Below the pieces are notes generated by a model that saw nothing but the letters and a program-made list of their open reading frames with translations, did no database searches and was not told where the DNA came from. From assembly GCF_004360225.1 (NCBI RefSeq), contig NZ_SNUA01000015.1:54362-118361 (forward strand): 64,000 nucleotides of DNA, given 5' to 3'. Positions within the stretch are counted from its first letter, which is position 1; each line of letters begins with the position of its first letter. The DNA comes from Alcanivorax sp. 24. GTDB taxonomy: Bacteria; Pseudomonadota; Gammaproteobacteria; Pseudomonadales; Alcanivoracaceae. Shown here one piece after another: positions 24,600-33,567 of the stretch. Made by a program: the position numbers and the translations under genes.

Positions 24600-25306
24600 C
24601 CGGTGACGCGTCGGATGGTGAGCACGTGGGCGATACGCTCGCCATCCCAGATGTATTCATAGTGTGTGCTGGGGATCACCGACTCCACCAGGTGAGGGGA
24701 GAGCAGGGCGAAACACAGGGCTCCGGGATCGCGTACCGAACTGTAGGCCAGGCCATGTTCGTCTGCTTCGAACAGGCGCTGGCCAAGGCGGCGGGCACCG
24801 CTGTAATCCTCCGGGTGATACCAATGGTCGTCGTCGCGAAGAGGGTTGTGAATGTCGCGCAACCCGGCGGAAAAACGCACTCGCAGGCCACGCATGACAA
24901 CCCGGTCGTACTTCAACCCGACCACCTGTTGGAAGTAATGTTGCTGATGGTAGCGGGTCTCGGCGATGGCGGTGGCCATGCGCTCGGCACAGTAGAGCAC
25001 ACCGAAACCGCCGTCGGAGAAGCGCGAGCCGGCGGGGTTGACGTGGACAAAAGGCGCCAAAGCGTAGCTGCAGCCGGGGATACCCCAGGGGCGGCGCTCC
25101 GGTGGTACCCGGTTCAGCTCTCCGATCTGGGTTTGCAGCCGGGGATTGGTCAAGGCCTGCACCGCGAACAGGGCGCTGAAATCGCTTTCCTCGGCGACAT
25201 CGTCAAACAGATCGATGGGCGGATATTTGCCGTTGACCAGACGATACGCCTCCTGGTGATCAAAGGCGCGCAGAGGCAGTTCACGATAGTCCGCCTGGTT
25301 CACCAC
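24596..25306 (-). CDS. RES-domain toxin (NAD+ phosphorylase/degrading family)
   Basis: 236 residues. The family is named for conserved Arg, Glu and Ser, all visible: the Arg in AYRLVNGKYPPIDLF, the Glu in GVLYCAERMATAIAETRYH, and the Ser in LAYSSVRDPG. RES toxins such as those of RES-Xre modules deplete NAD+ and arrest growth. The protein is longer than the smallest RES toxins, with an N-terminal extension of about 75 residues. It overlaps the antitoxin gene by 7 bp, as usual for a type II pair. Confidence 0.9.
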   Translation of the reverse strand: MVNQADYRELPLRAFDHQEAYRLVNGKYPPIDLFDDVAEESDFSALFAVQALTNPRLQTQIGELNRVPPERRPWGIPGCSYALAPFVHVNPAGSRFSDGGFGVLYCAERMATAIAETRYHQQHYFQQVVGLKYDRVVMRGLRVRFSAGLRDIHNPLRDDDHWYHPEDYSGARRLGQRLFEADEHGLAYSSVRDPGALCFALLSPHLVESVIPSTHYEYIWDGERIAHVLTIRRVTG

Positions 25307-25707
25307 TGGCCCCCGCGCAGGCTGTCCAGATGACGGAATACCTCGTAGAGGCTGGCGACCCGCCCGGTGCTCATCGCTTCCATGGGGCTGGTGCCGTTGA
25401 AGTAGGCATTATGGTTGGGCATGCGCACGAAGCCATAGACGTTTTCCCGGTTGCCGAACAGGGTGCGCAACACCTGATGAATGTTGAGCAGATAGCTCAG
25501 GCGCTCGAGCAAATCATTGGAAACGCGGGCGCTTTCCGGGCGACTCTGGTACTTGTGCAGGGTGGAGCGGCCGACGCCGAGCAGCGCGGTCTTCTCCTTC
25601 TCCGTGCATTGCCACAAATCGAGCAGTTTGAGCACCGCTCGCAGGGCGGTATGGCGGGCCTGGTCGTCCAGGGCGGGCAGATTCCGGGTGTCGTGGGCCG
25701 GTTGCAT
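25300..25707 (-). CDS. Xre/MbcA/ParS-type antitoxin of the RES toxin
   Basis: 135 residues. The start at 25707 is set by a perfect AGGAGGTG 4 nt upstream. The N-terminal part has a helix-turn-helix (TEKEKTALLGVGRSTLHKYQSRPES). The C-terminal DUF2384-like part has LLERLSYLLNIHQVLRTLFGN, VYGFVRMPNHNAYFNGTSPMEAM and a final VFRHLDSLRGGQW that would block the toxin active site. It probably autoregulates through the palindrome at 25757-25770. Confidence 0.9.
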   Translation of the reverse strand: MQPAHDTRNLPALDDQARHTALRAVLKLLDLWQCTEKEKTALLGVGRSTLHKYQSRPESARVSNDLLERLSYLLNIHQVLRTLFGNRENVYGFVRMPNHNAYFNGTSPMEAMSTGRVASLYEVFRHLDSLRGGQW

Positions 25708-25756
25708 GGGGCACCTCCTGACGTTTTGTCCATTATGAGGCACAAATTATCTACTT

Positions 25757-25770
25757 GTCTATATATAGAC
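25757..25770. promoter_or_regulatory. Candidate operator of the Xre-RES operon
   Basis: GTCTATATATAGAC is a perfect 14 bp palindrome 50 bp upstream of the antitoxin start, in an AT-rich pocket that also serves the divergent amidohydrolase gene. Its position fits antitoxin autorepression (inference). Confidence 0.55.
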
Positions 25771-25856
25771 CAAAGAGTAAGACTCTGTATAATCCACAGA
25801 ACTCCCGGTTTACCCGCCGGTCAAGGGAGGCAGGACATCATGGAGGAAAGCAAATA

Positions 25857-26870
25857 ATGCGATTTCTGGCCGTATTGGCGTTGCTGGCGAGCTCACCGTT
25901 GTGGGCACGGGACACTCATTACGAGGGGCCCTATGTGGATGCGCACCTGCATTACGTGGATTTCATGCAGGAAAGCGAAGGCATGGACGCCATGTTCGAG
26001 GCCATGGACAAAGCCAGTGTGGAGCAGGCCTGGGTCTTTGGTCTGCCGGTGGTGAAGAAATGGGAGCAGGGCGCGCCGCGCCGGCCCCGCTACTTCCTTG
26101 GTGACGAAGCGCCACTGTACTACTACAGCGCCACCGACGACCTGCTGGCCCAGGCTATCGCGGCGTTGCCGCAAGAGCGCCGGCGGAAGCTGGTGCCCTT
26201 TATCAGCGGTATCAATCCCACCGACCTCAATGCCGCCCGACACGTGGAGGCGCTGATCGAGCGCTATCCGGGCCTGTGGCGCGGGATCGGTGAGCTGATC
26301 ACTCGTCACGATGACCTCACCGCTCTGACCGAAGGGGAGACGCCGCGGGCCAATCACCCGGCGCTGATGAAGGTATACCGGGTCGCTGCCCGCCACGGTT
26401 TGCCGGTGCTGCTGCACAGTAATCTGACTTCGCTACGGGAGAAAACGCCGATCTATCTTGAGGAGCTGGAAGACGCGCTCAAGGAAAACCCGAAGACCCG
26501 CTTTATTCTTGCCCACGCCGGCACCAGTGGTGGGGTGGAAGCGCGGCAGGCGCCGCTGGAAACGCTGCCGGCCATTGTCCGCGCGCTGCTGGAGCGCTAT
26601 GACAACCTCCATGTGGATCTGTCCTGGAGTGTGCGGGAGCACTATCTGCTGGACGACGACAAACCGCGCAAGGAGTGGCTGACGCTGATCAATGACCACC
26701 CCGACCGGTTCACCCTGGGCACCGACCTGGTCGGGCATTTCGACAGCATGGAGAAGATCCTCAACAGCTACCGGCCACTATTGGACGCCCTGCCGGCAGA
26801 CGTGGCGCGACGGGTGGCCAGCGACAACGCCAAGGCGCTGGTGCCGGAAAAGGGCGCCGTGGCGAAATAG
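25857..26870 (+). CDS. Exported amidohydrolase family protein
   Basis: 337 residues. A signal peptide is evident (MRFLAVLALLASSPLWA), so it is periplasmic. The metal-dependent TIM-barrel hydrolase pattern follows: YVDAHLHYVDF (HxH), VLLHSNLT, FILAHAGTSGG and FTLGTDLVGHFDSM (the final metal Asp region). This is the amidohydrolase_2 (COG2159-like) type, which includes decarboxylases and lactonases; the substrate is unknown. GGAGGAAAG lies 6 nt upstream of the ATG. It diverges from the Xre-RES operon. Confidence 0.82.
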   Translation: MRFLAVLALLASSPLWARDTHYEGPYVDAHLHYVDFMQESEGMDAMFEAMDKASVEQAWVFGLPVVKKWEQGAPRRPRYFLGDEAPLYYYSATDDLLAQAIAALPQERRRKLVPFISGINPTDLNAARHVEALIERYPGLWRGIGELITRHDDLTALTEGETPRANHPALMKVYRVAARHGLPVLLHSNLTSLREKTPIYLEELEDALKENPKTRFILAHAGTSGGVEARQAPLETLPAIVRALLERYDNLHVDLSWSVREHYLLDDDKPRKEWLTLINDHPDRFTLGTDLVGHFDSMEKILNSYRPLLDALPADVARRVASDNAKALVPEKGAVAK

Positions 26871-26930
26871 GAAGATCACGGTTCACAAGCCCACTACTGT
26901 CCTTCAGGTGTGGGGCCGGCCGCGGACACG

Positions 26931-27091
26931 CAACACACTGATACTGGCACGCCGATTCGCTGGCAAGCCAGCTTCCCACAACGAAAACCACGGAGCCGCT
27001 GTGGGAAGCTCCCTTGGCAGCGAATACGGTGGGAACTCCATCTCCACAGCCTGTAAACAGGCTTTGGGTTTGGTGTGTTAGTGTGTCGCAA
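26931..27091. repeat. REP pair inside GTGTTGCGTG-family ends
   Basis: The REP arms are at 26955-26980 and 26999-27025; the right stem has one mismatch (GCTCCC/GGCAGC). Outer sequence CACGCAACACAC and GTGTGTTAGTGTGTCGC relate to the element at 13924. It lies between convergent gene ends. Confidence 0.8.
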
Positions 27092-27106
27092 GCCGCGATC
27101 GTGACC

Positions 27107-27982
27107 TCAATCCCGTCGCCGTAACCGCCTCAGCAGACTGGATGTGTCCCAGCGGCCGCCGCCCATGGCCTGAATGTCCTTATAGAATTCGTTGATCTGC
27201 GCGGTCACCGGCAAGGGCGTGCCGGTGCGGTTGGCCTCGGCCAGACAGATCATCAGATCCTTGCGCATCCAGTCCACGGCGAAACCATGGTCGTACTCAT
27301 CGGCGATCATGGTCTGGTGGCGGTTCAGCAATTGCCAGGAACTGCCGGCACCGGCGCCGATCACCTGCATGGCTTTTTCCGCGTCCAGCCCGGCATCCCG
27401 GGCAAAAGCAATGGCTTCGGCCACGCCCTGGATCGCCGCGCCCACGCAAATCTGGTTGGCCATTTTGGTCAACTGCCCGCTGCCCGCCGGTCCCATCAGC
27501 ACCACGCTCTTGCCATAGTGATCCAGCACCGGAGCGACACGCTCAAACGCCGCTTCCTCGCCGCCACACATCACCGAAAGCTGACCGTTCTCGGCGCCTT
27601 GCTGGCCGCCGGAAACCGGCGCGTCGATGAAATGCGCTCCCTGCTCGCGGCAGGCCTGGTCCAGAGTCCGCGCCATGGTGGCGCTGGCGGTGGTGTGATC
27701 CACCAGCACCGCGCCAGTGCTCAGAGCGCTCACCGCGCCGTCTTCGCCAAGAGTAACCTGATGCAGATCCTGGTCATTGCCAACACAAAGGAACACCGCC
27801 TCGGCCCCTTCGGCGGCCAGTGCCGGCGTAGCGGCATGGCGGCCGCCGTATGCCTTCACCCAGGCTTCGGCTTTGGCCCCGGTACGGTTGTAGACCGCCA
27901 CGTCCAGGCCGGCACGGGCCAGGTGACCGGCCATGGGGTAGCCCATAACGCCAAGGCCGATAAATGCGACTCGGGAAATCAT
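27107..27982 (-). CDS. NAD(P)-dependent beta-hydroxyacid dehydrogenase (HIBADH family)
   Basis: 291 residues. The N-terminal Rossmann motif is VAFIGLGVMGYPMAGHLARAGLDVAVYNRT. The substrate loop DAPVSGGQQGAENGQLSVMCGG and the catalytic Lys segment GSGQLTKMANQICVGAAIQGVAEAIAFA are typical of 3-hydroxyisobutyrate dehydrogenase, tartronate semialdehyde reductase and succinic semialdehyde reductases. Which of these cannot be told. The start overlaps the end of the upstream lactonase-like gene by 4 bp, so they are one operon. Confidence 0.9.
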   Translation of the reverse strand: MISRVAFIGLGVMGYPMAGHLARAGLDVAVYNRTGAKAEAWVKAYGGRHAATPALAAEGAEAVFLCVGNDQDLHQVTLGEDGAVSALSTGAVLVDHTTASATMARTLDQACREQGAHFIDAPVSGGQQGAENGQLSVMCGGEEAAFERVAPVLDHYGKSVVLMGPAGSGQLTKMANQICVGAAIQGVAEAIAFARDAGLDAEKAMQVIGAGAGSSWQLLNRHQTMIADEYDHGFAVDWMRKDLMICLAEANRTGTPLPVTAQINEFYKDIQAMGGGRWDTSSLLRRLRRRD

Positions 27983-29052
27983 TGGGACTCCTCCAGGTTG
28001 TAGATGGCGAAGCTGTCGGCGGTGAGGCTGCCCAGCAGCAAGCGCTGTCCGTCCTGCTCCACGCTGGTGATGGGAGAAAAGGCATTGTCACCGAGGTGCT
28101 GCAGGTTATGGGTAACGTTGCCGTCGGTATCCAGACCCAGCACGAAGGCGTGGCGGGCCGGCTGCGGCTGCATGAACTCCGGTAGCCGGAATACTACTTT
28201 GCGCAGCAGCGGCTTGTCGGCCATGGCGTCCAGAGCGGCATTGCGCGGCGCGAACAGGGCCACCCAGAAAGTATCCTTGCCGTTACCGGAGATGCCGTCG
28301 GGAATACCCGGCAGATTGTCGATGAAGATCTCGTGTTCGCCGGCGCGAGCACCGCCGAGCCAATAACGCTGCACCCGGTAGCTGCCGGTTTCCACCACCA
28401 GTACATAGGATTCGTCCGGGGCCAGCGCCACGCCATTGGCGAATTGCAGGCCATCCAGCAACACCGTGGTGGTGTCATCGCTCGGATCGTATTTGAGCAG
28501 CCGGCCATGGCCGCCGTGCTCGATGATGTCGTCCCGTGCTTTCATCGCCGGGCCGAATTTGCTGGAGGCGTCGCTGAAATAGATGACACCGTCACTGGCC
28601 ACGTCCACATCATCGGTAAACCTGAAGGGTGCGCCATTTGCTTCGTTGGCGAGCACGGTGACCGCCCCGGATTGCGCGTTGATACGCAGTAGCCCCTTGT
28701 GGCCGTCGGCCACCACCAGGGTGCCGTCCGGTGCGAAATCCAGTCCCAGTGGCCGGCCGCCGGTGTTGGCGATCAGGTCGGCATCGCTACCATCGCCTCG
28801 GAAACGGACAATGCGCCCGTCCTCATAACCCACATAGAGACGGCCCTCTTTATCCACCGCCACATCTTCCGGGCCATGGCCTTCGCCTTCCGCCAGGCGG
28901 TGTGCCCGGCTGAGGTGGTCATTCACCGCGTACGGGCCTTCCAGAGGGGGCGCTTCGGGGGCGTCCCAGGCCACCGGCTCCACCGGCACCGGCCAGAACA
29001 GCAGATAGCCGGCCAGGATCAGAAGAACCAGGGTCAGCAGCGTTTTTTTCAT
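27979..29052 (-). CDS. SMP-30/strictosidine synthase-like lactonase
   Basis: 357 residues. It starts with a membrane anchor or signal sequence (TLLTLVLLILAGYLLFWPVPV). The six-bladed propeller signature of the strictosidine synthase/APMAP family follows: GPEDVAVDKEGRLYVGYEDGRI, RPLGLDFAPDGTLVVADGHKGLL, FTDDVDVASDGVIYFSDASSKF, FANGVALAPDESYVLVVETGSYRVQRYWL and LPGIPDGISGNGKDTFWVALF. Family members are lactonases or esterases. It is upstream of, and coupled to, a beta-hydroxyacid dehydrogenase, so a lactone-to-hydroxyacid route is a reasonable guess. Confidence 0.87.
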   Translation of the reverse strand: MKKTLLTLVLLILAGYLLFWPVPVEPVAWDAPEAPPLEGPYAVNDHLSRAHRLAEGEGHGPEDVAVDKEGRLYVGYEDGRIVRFRGDGSDADLIANTGGRPLGLDFAPDGTLVVADGHKGLLRINAQSGAVTVLANEANGAPFRFTDDVDVASDGVIYFSDASSKFGPAMKARDDIIEHGGHGRLLKYDPSDDTTTVLLDGLQFANGVALAPDESYVLVVETGSYRVQRYWLGGARAGEHEIFIDNLPGIPDGISGNGKDTFWVALFAPRNAALDAMADKPLLRKVVFRLPEFMQPQPARHAFVLGLDTDGNVTHNLQHLGDNAFSPITSVEQDGQRLLLGSLTADSFAIYNLEESQ

Positions 29053-29106
29053 TTTCCTTCCTCAATCTCGGAGCCTCGAGTACGGGGCGCGGTCGGTCCC
29101 GACGAA

Positions 29107-29123
29107 CATGATAGGCTATCATG
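29107..29123. promoter_or_regulatory. Palindrome in a divergent promoter region
   Basis: CATGATAG-g-CTATCATG is a perfect 8-1-8 inverted repeat between the lactonase-like gene (start 29052) and the TelA-family gene (start 29242). A regulator site is likely; the regulator is unknown. Confidence 0.4.
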
Positions 29124-29241
29124 CCAATGGGTGGTGGCGACGGTCTTCCCTCGGGTATCGTGAAAGCCTGCGAAAGGGAAAGCCGGACACGACAATGGAA
29201 CAGGGTGCCGGCACCGGATAATAGTGGATAAGGACAGCGAT

Positions 29242-30429
29242 ATGAGCAACGTTAATCCGGAACAGGGCAGTTTGCAGGTGGCGGCGCCCGACGCGCTGGC
29301 GGCGGAATTGAATCCGGCCGTGATAGTGACGGACGATGAAAATCAGGCGCTGGCGCAGCGGGCCGATCAGCTCGTCGGGCAATTGCTGTCGGCGGCGCAG
29401 GGGAGTGATCAGAATCAGGTGCGCGGCGCGGTGGACAATATAGGACGGGAGGTGCAGAAGCAGGCCGCCCGTCAAAGCCGGCTGCTGGAGGAGCCGGTGC
29501 ACCGGCTGGCCAGCCGGGCCGAGGACGGCGGACCGGTGGCCAACGCCCTGGTCGACCTGAAGATCCAGGTGGAATCTCTGGACCCGGCACGGGTGGATTT
29601 GTCACCGGGCTGGTTTTCCCGGCTGGCCGGCTTTCTGCCCTTCGTTGGCACGCCGCTGAAACGCTATTTTTCCCGCTACGAATCCGCATCCACGGTGATC
29701 GCCGCCATTGTCGAGTCGCTGGAGCAAGGCCGTGAACAGTTGCGCCGGGACAACATTACCCTGCAGGCCGATCAGAATGACATGCGCGAGAGCGGCCGGC
29801 AGTTGAGCCGGGCCGTCGCCCTGGGTGAACAGATCGATGCGCGCCTCTCCCGTGCCCTGGATCGTGACATCGACCCGCGGGATCCGCGTCACGGATTCGT
29901 GCAGGAGGAACTTCTGTTTCCATTGCGTCAGCGGATTCAGGACATGCAGCAGCAGCTGGCGGTGAACCAGCAGGGCGTGCTCACCACCGAAGTGATCGTG
30001 CGTAATAACCGGGAATTGATTCGCGGCGTGGATCGCGCCACCCAGGTTACCGTCAATGCCCTGAAGGTGGCGGTGACGCTCGCCATGGCGCTGGCCAATC
30101 AACGCATCGTGCTGGACAAGATCGACGCCGTGAACAAAACCACCGACTCGTTGATTGCCGGTACCGCTCAGCGGTTGCGCCAGCAGGGCGCGGAGATTCA
30201 TACCCGCGCGGCGTCCACGCAATTGGATATGGAGGTACTGCGGCAGGCGTTCGTCGATATCAATGCGTCGTTGGAAGACATCGCCCGGTTCCGCCGGGAA
30301 GCGCTGCCGGGCATGGCCAATTCGATTCAGAAAATGGCGGCGCTGACCCGCAAAGGCGATGAAGCGCTGGCCCAGTTGGAGCAAGCCGAGGCCTCCCGTT
30401 CGGCCCTCGCCATCGACCTCAATCCGTGA
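29242..30429 (+). CDS. TelA-family (toxic anion resistance-like) protein
   Basis: 395 residues. The TelA/YaaN domain is clear: PLKRYFSRYESASTVIAAIVESLEQGREQLRRDN, ELLFPLRQRIQDMQQQLAVNQQGVLTTEVIVRNNRELIRGVDRATQVTVNALKVAVTLAMALANQRIVLDKIDAVN, and the final helical part. The domain is long and mostly helical. Members were named from tellurite resistance, but the biochemical role is not known. The ATG at 29242 has AAGGA 7 nt upstream; a GTG at 29224 is less likely. It is 21-30 bp upstream of the helicase gene, so the pair forms an operon. Confidence 0.85.
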   Translation: MSNVNPEQGSLQVAAPDALAAELNPAVIVTDDENQALAQRADQLVGQLLSAAQGSDQNQVRGAVDNIGREVQKQAARQSRLLEEPVHRLASRAEDGGPVANALVDLKIQVESLDPARVDLSPGWFSRLAGFLPFVGTPLKRYFSRYESASTVIAAIVESLEQGREQLRRDNITLQADQNDMRESGRQLSRAVALGEQIDARLSRALDRDIDPRDPRHGFVQEELLFPLRQRIQDMQQQLAVNQQGVLTTEVIVRNNRELIRGVDRATQVTVNALKVAVTLAMALANQRIVLDKIDAVNKTTDSLIAGTAQRLRQQGAEIHTRAASTQLDMEVLRQAFVDINASLEDIARFRREALPGMANSIQKMAALTRKGDEALAQLEQAEASRSALAIDLNP

Positions 30430-30450
30430 TGGGCGGGAGGCAGTGATAGT

Positions 30451-33400
30451 GTGCGTGCCATGACGCGTGGTCTGATTGCTTATTTCCGGGATTGTCTGGC
30501 GGAGGATGGCGGCGACCGTCTGATTACCGACCTGTTCGCCCAGTCCGAGCGCGGCCATGTTTTTTTTCGCGCCGATGGGGAGCGGCCCCTCGAGGCCAGT
30601 CACTGGCCGATAGCCGGGCCGGAGGCGCAACGGCTGCGCCAGGAGCTCAGTGCCCAGCGCCAGGAACGGCGTCTCATGGCGGGACTGTTCGTGGTGAGCG
30701 TGGCGGTGGACGGTGAGGGATCCCGGCGCGGATACGTGCGCGCGCCCTTATTGATCGCCGAAGCGATGGTGAGCGACGGGCAGAGTGACAATGCCGCCAT
30801 CGAAGTGGACGGCTTTCGTTATAACAGTGCCGTGTTGGACGCCTTGGCGGAGTCAACGCCCTGGGTTGCCGAGTTGGACCCGGAACAGGTGGACGCGGAC
30901 ACTCTGGCGCGTGTTCTGACATCGATGGAGAGTCGGGAATACGCCGATAACGCCCGGGGCTTTCCACGGCCTCGCAGTGGTACCCGCCCACGCTATACGC
31001 CCGCGGGCGTGGTCTGGCTGTCGGCCCGCTCGCCCTTGCAGCGCAGCGTGCTGTTCGAGCTTGAGCGACTGGCGGCGGGGGAGGTTCCTTTGTCGCCGCC
31101 TTTGCGGCAGGTGCTGGGAGAGCCGGTGCCGGCTCCGGAACAGGTGCGGCCGGCCGAGCCGGACACCTTGCCGGCCAGTCTCACTCACGCCCAGCAACAC
31201 ACCCTGCAAAACGCCGCCTCGCAAACGCTCAGCGTCATCAATGGTCCGCCCGGTACCGGCAAGACCTATACGTTGTCCTGCCTCACCGTGGACCGGGTGA
31301 TGCGCGGCGAATCGGTGCTCATCGTATGCAGTAACGAGCATGCCGCCGATGTGGTGCGCGGCAAACTGGACGCGTTGTTCGGTGAGGCCGGGGATCTGAT
31401 TCTGCGGGCCGGTCGCGGTGATCATCGCAAGCACTTGCTGGAGCGGCTGGACTATTGGCTGTCCGGGGAAATGGCGTTGGCGCCGGAGCCGGAACGGCCG
31501 GCCCTGCTGAAACGCATGGACCTGGCGACCCGCGCCTACCGGGATCTGGAGCGGCGATTCCGTCGGGATTTGCGCCGGGCGGAACGGGCCGGTGAGCGTG
31601 CCGGTGGGCCATGGACTCAAGTACGGCGTTGGTGGGCGAGCCGGCGTTTGTTGGCGCAACCGACGCTGGCGCGGCAGTGGCAGCAATTGCAGGCGTCGGT
31701 GGAGGCGCATCAGGAGCTGGCACGGCGTACGCTCGAAGCGGGAGCCAACGACAATCTGGCGACGCTGTTGCGTCAGCGTCGCAATCAGCTGAGTACCTTG
31801 TCGCGAGCGCTGCGTTCCCGTAGCGGAGCCTTGCGGCAGGACCGCTTCGATAAACTCGACTGGTCGCTGCTGACCAGCACTTTCCCGGTATGGGTGGTGT
31901 CCGCCCATGCTCTGAGCCGAAGCCTGCCGGTCAATGAAACGGTATTTGATCTTGTGGTGATGGACGAGGCCACCCAGTGCAATCTGCCATTGGCACTACC
32001 GGCACTGCAGAGGGCCCGTCGAGCGGTGGTGGTGGGAGACCCCAAACAGCTGCGTCATTTCTCCTTTCTCGCCCGTGATCGTCAGCAGGCACTGTCGATC
32101 CAGCACGAAGTCACCGGGGCACCGCTGGATCTGGATTACCGGGAGCGCTCGCTGCTGGATTATGCCCTGGACGCGGTGACCAGCCAGGAGGCGGTGGCAT
32201 TCCTCGATGAACACTTCCGCAGCCATCCGGCGTTGATCCGCTTCAGCAATGCGGAGTTCTATTCAGACCGGCTCAAGGTGCTGACCCGTCTGGATAATCG
32301 TGAGGCGGATCAGCCGCTGCGGCTGGAGAGCTGTCCGGTGACGCTGAAGGACACCGTGAATCTGGCGGAAGTGGACCGGGTGATGACGCGGTTACAAGGA
32401 TTGGTCGAAGCGTGCCGGGATTTGCCGGACGACCGCTGCCCCGAGATCGGGGTGGTGGCGATGTCCCGCGCCCTGGCCACGGTATTGGAGAACCGGCTGC
32501 TGGAGCGCTTCGAGCTGGCCACGCTGGGGCGTCACAATCTTCGCGTTGGCACGCCTTACGCCTTCCAGGGGGAAGAGCGGGATTTCATGCTGATCGCTAC
32601 TGGCGTTTATCCGGGCCGTTCGGCGGCGGCCTGGCGTTACCTGGAACGGCCGGACGTGTTCAATGTGGCGGTGACCCGGGTGCGTCACCGCCAGTGGCTG
32701 TTCGTCGGTGAGGGGGCTCTGGATGAGCGGCCACGGGGATTGCTGGCCCGCTATGTGGCCACGGTGGAGCGAGAAAAGGATATGGCCATCAGCGCCTCGC
32801 CAGCGGTGGAAGCCTTGCGGCGGGAATTGGTCGGGGTGCTGGAAGGGTGGGGCGCGCGTTGCGAACTGGATTACGTGTTCGCCGGCCAGTCCCTGGATCT
32901 GCTGGTGCGTCATGCCGGTGGCGCCCTGGCCATTGATGTAATCGGTGTGGGGGAGGCGGGAGAGGCCTGGCAGTGGCAGCGCTATCGGTTGCTGGAACGG
33001 GCCGGGTTGGCCTTGTTTCCAATCAGTGCTCTGGACTGGAGCCATCGCCGGGAAGCGCTGCTGGAGCAGTTGCAGGCACGTCTGGCGCTTTCCGATGCCG
33101 AACCGGTGAGCGCCCGTCCTTACCATTCCCTGCGCTGGCGCCTGCAAGTGTTGGAAGCGCCGCGATTGCAGCGCTTGCTGGGAGAATTGGAGCAAGTGCA
33201 TGGCCAGGTGCTGCACTGGCTGGACCAGCGTTTTCTGCCCACCGAACTGACCTACCAGCGTTACCATGACGGTGTGGAGCAATTGCAGCGCGCGGCGCTG
33301 GCCGAACTGGAAGGCGCCTGTGTGCTGCTGGAAGGGATTCGTGAACTGGACGAGGACATTGACGCCGATATTGATGAGCGCCTGGCGGCCTGCCGCGCCG

Positions 33401-33525
33401 CGGTGGACGCCTTGAGCCGGTTGGGAAAAGAACTGGCGTTGCTGCGACAGGAGGATTCCGGTCTGCGGGGAGCACTGGATGATGTGCTGAAACTGGCGGA
33501 CAGAGTGTCTTTGTATCAGCGTTGA
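30451..33525 (+). CDS. UPF1-like superfamily I helicase with C-terminal nuclease-like domain
   Basis: 1024 residues (1021 if the ATG at 30460 is used). Helicase motifs: Walker A in VINGPPGTGKTYTL (about residue 265), Walker B in LVVMDEATQCNLPLALPAL, motif III GDPKQLRHFSF, then AFQGEERDFMLIATGVYPG and NVAVTRVRHRQWLFVG (motifs V-VI). This is the COG1112 family of RNA or DNA helicases. After it comes ALRRELVGVLEGWGARCELDYVFAGQSLDLLV...LAIDVIG...LALFPISALDW, which resembles the PD-(D/E)XK-like domain common at the end of such helicases, though the usual IExDG is AIDVIG. A helical tail ends the protein. It is cotranscribed with the TelA-family gene. Confidence 0.85.
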   Translation: MRAMTRGLIAYFRDCLAEDGGDRLITDLFAQSERGHVFFRADGERPLEASHWPIAGPEAQRLRQELSAQRQERRLMAGLFVVSVAVDGEGSRRGYVRAPLLIAEAMVSDGQSDNAAIEVDGFRYNSAVLDALAESTPWVAELDPEQVDADTLARVLTSMESREYADNARGFPRPRSGTRPRYTPAGVVWLSARSPLQRSVLFELERLAAGEVPLSPPLRQVLGEPVPAPEQVRPAEPDTLPASLTHAQQHTLQNAASQTLSVINGPPGTGKTYTLSCLTVDRVMRGESVLIVCSNEHAADVVRGKLDALFGEAGDLILRAGRGDHRKHLLERLDYWLSGEMALAPEPERPALLKRMDLATRAYRDLERRFRRDLRRAERAGERAGGPWTQVRRWWASRRLLAQPTLARQWQQLQASVEAHQELARRTLEAGANDNLATLLRQRRNQLSTLSRALRSRSGALRQDRFDKLDWSLLTSTFPVWVVSAHALSRSLPVNETVFDLVVMDEATQCNLPLALPALQRARRAVVVGDPKQLRHFSFLARDRQQALSIQHEVTGAPLDLDYRERSLLDYALDAVTSQEAVAFLDEHFRSHPALIRFSNAEFYSDRLKVLTRLDNREADQPLRLESCPVTLKDTVNLAEVDRVMTRLQGLVEACRDLPDDRCPEIGVVAMSRALATVLENRLLERFELATLGRHNLRVGTPYAFQGEERDFMLIATGVYPGRSAAAWRYLERPDVFNVAVTRVRHRQWLFVGEGALDERPRGLLARYVATVEREKDMAISASPAVEALRRELVGVLEGWGARCELDYVFAGQSLDLLVRHAGGALAIDVIGVGEAGEAWQWQRYRLLERAGLALFPISALDWSHRREALLEQLQARLALSDAEPVSARPYHSLRWRLQVLEAPRLQRLLGELEQVHGQVLHWLDQRFLPTELTYQRYHDGVEQLQRAALAELEGACVLLEGIRELDEDIDADIDERLAACRAAVDALSRLGKELALLRQEDSGLRGALDDVLKLADRVSLYQR

Positions 33526-33567
33526 GGCGTTGACGTATCGCGGCTTGTGAGCACGCTTATTTCGCGC

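Noticed and set aside
30451..33525. Naming the TelA-helicase pair a Mokosh defence system
   Set aside because: The helicase family fits, but there is no phospholipase-D nuclease domain or kinase domain, and TelA is not a Mokosh component.
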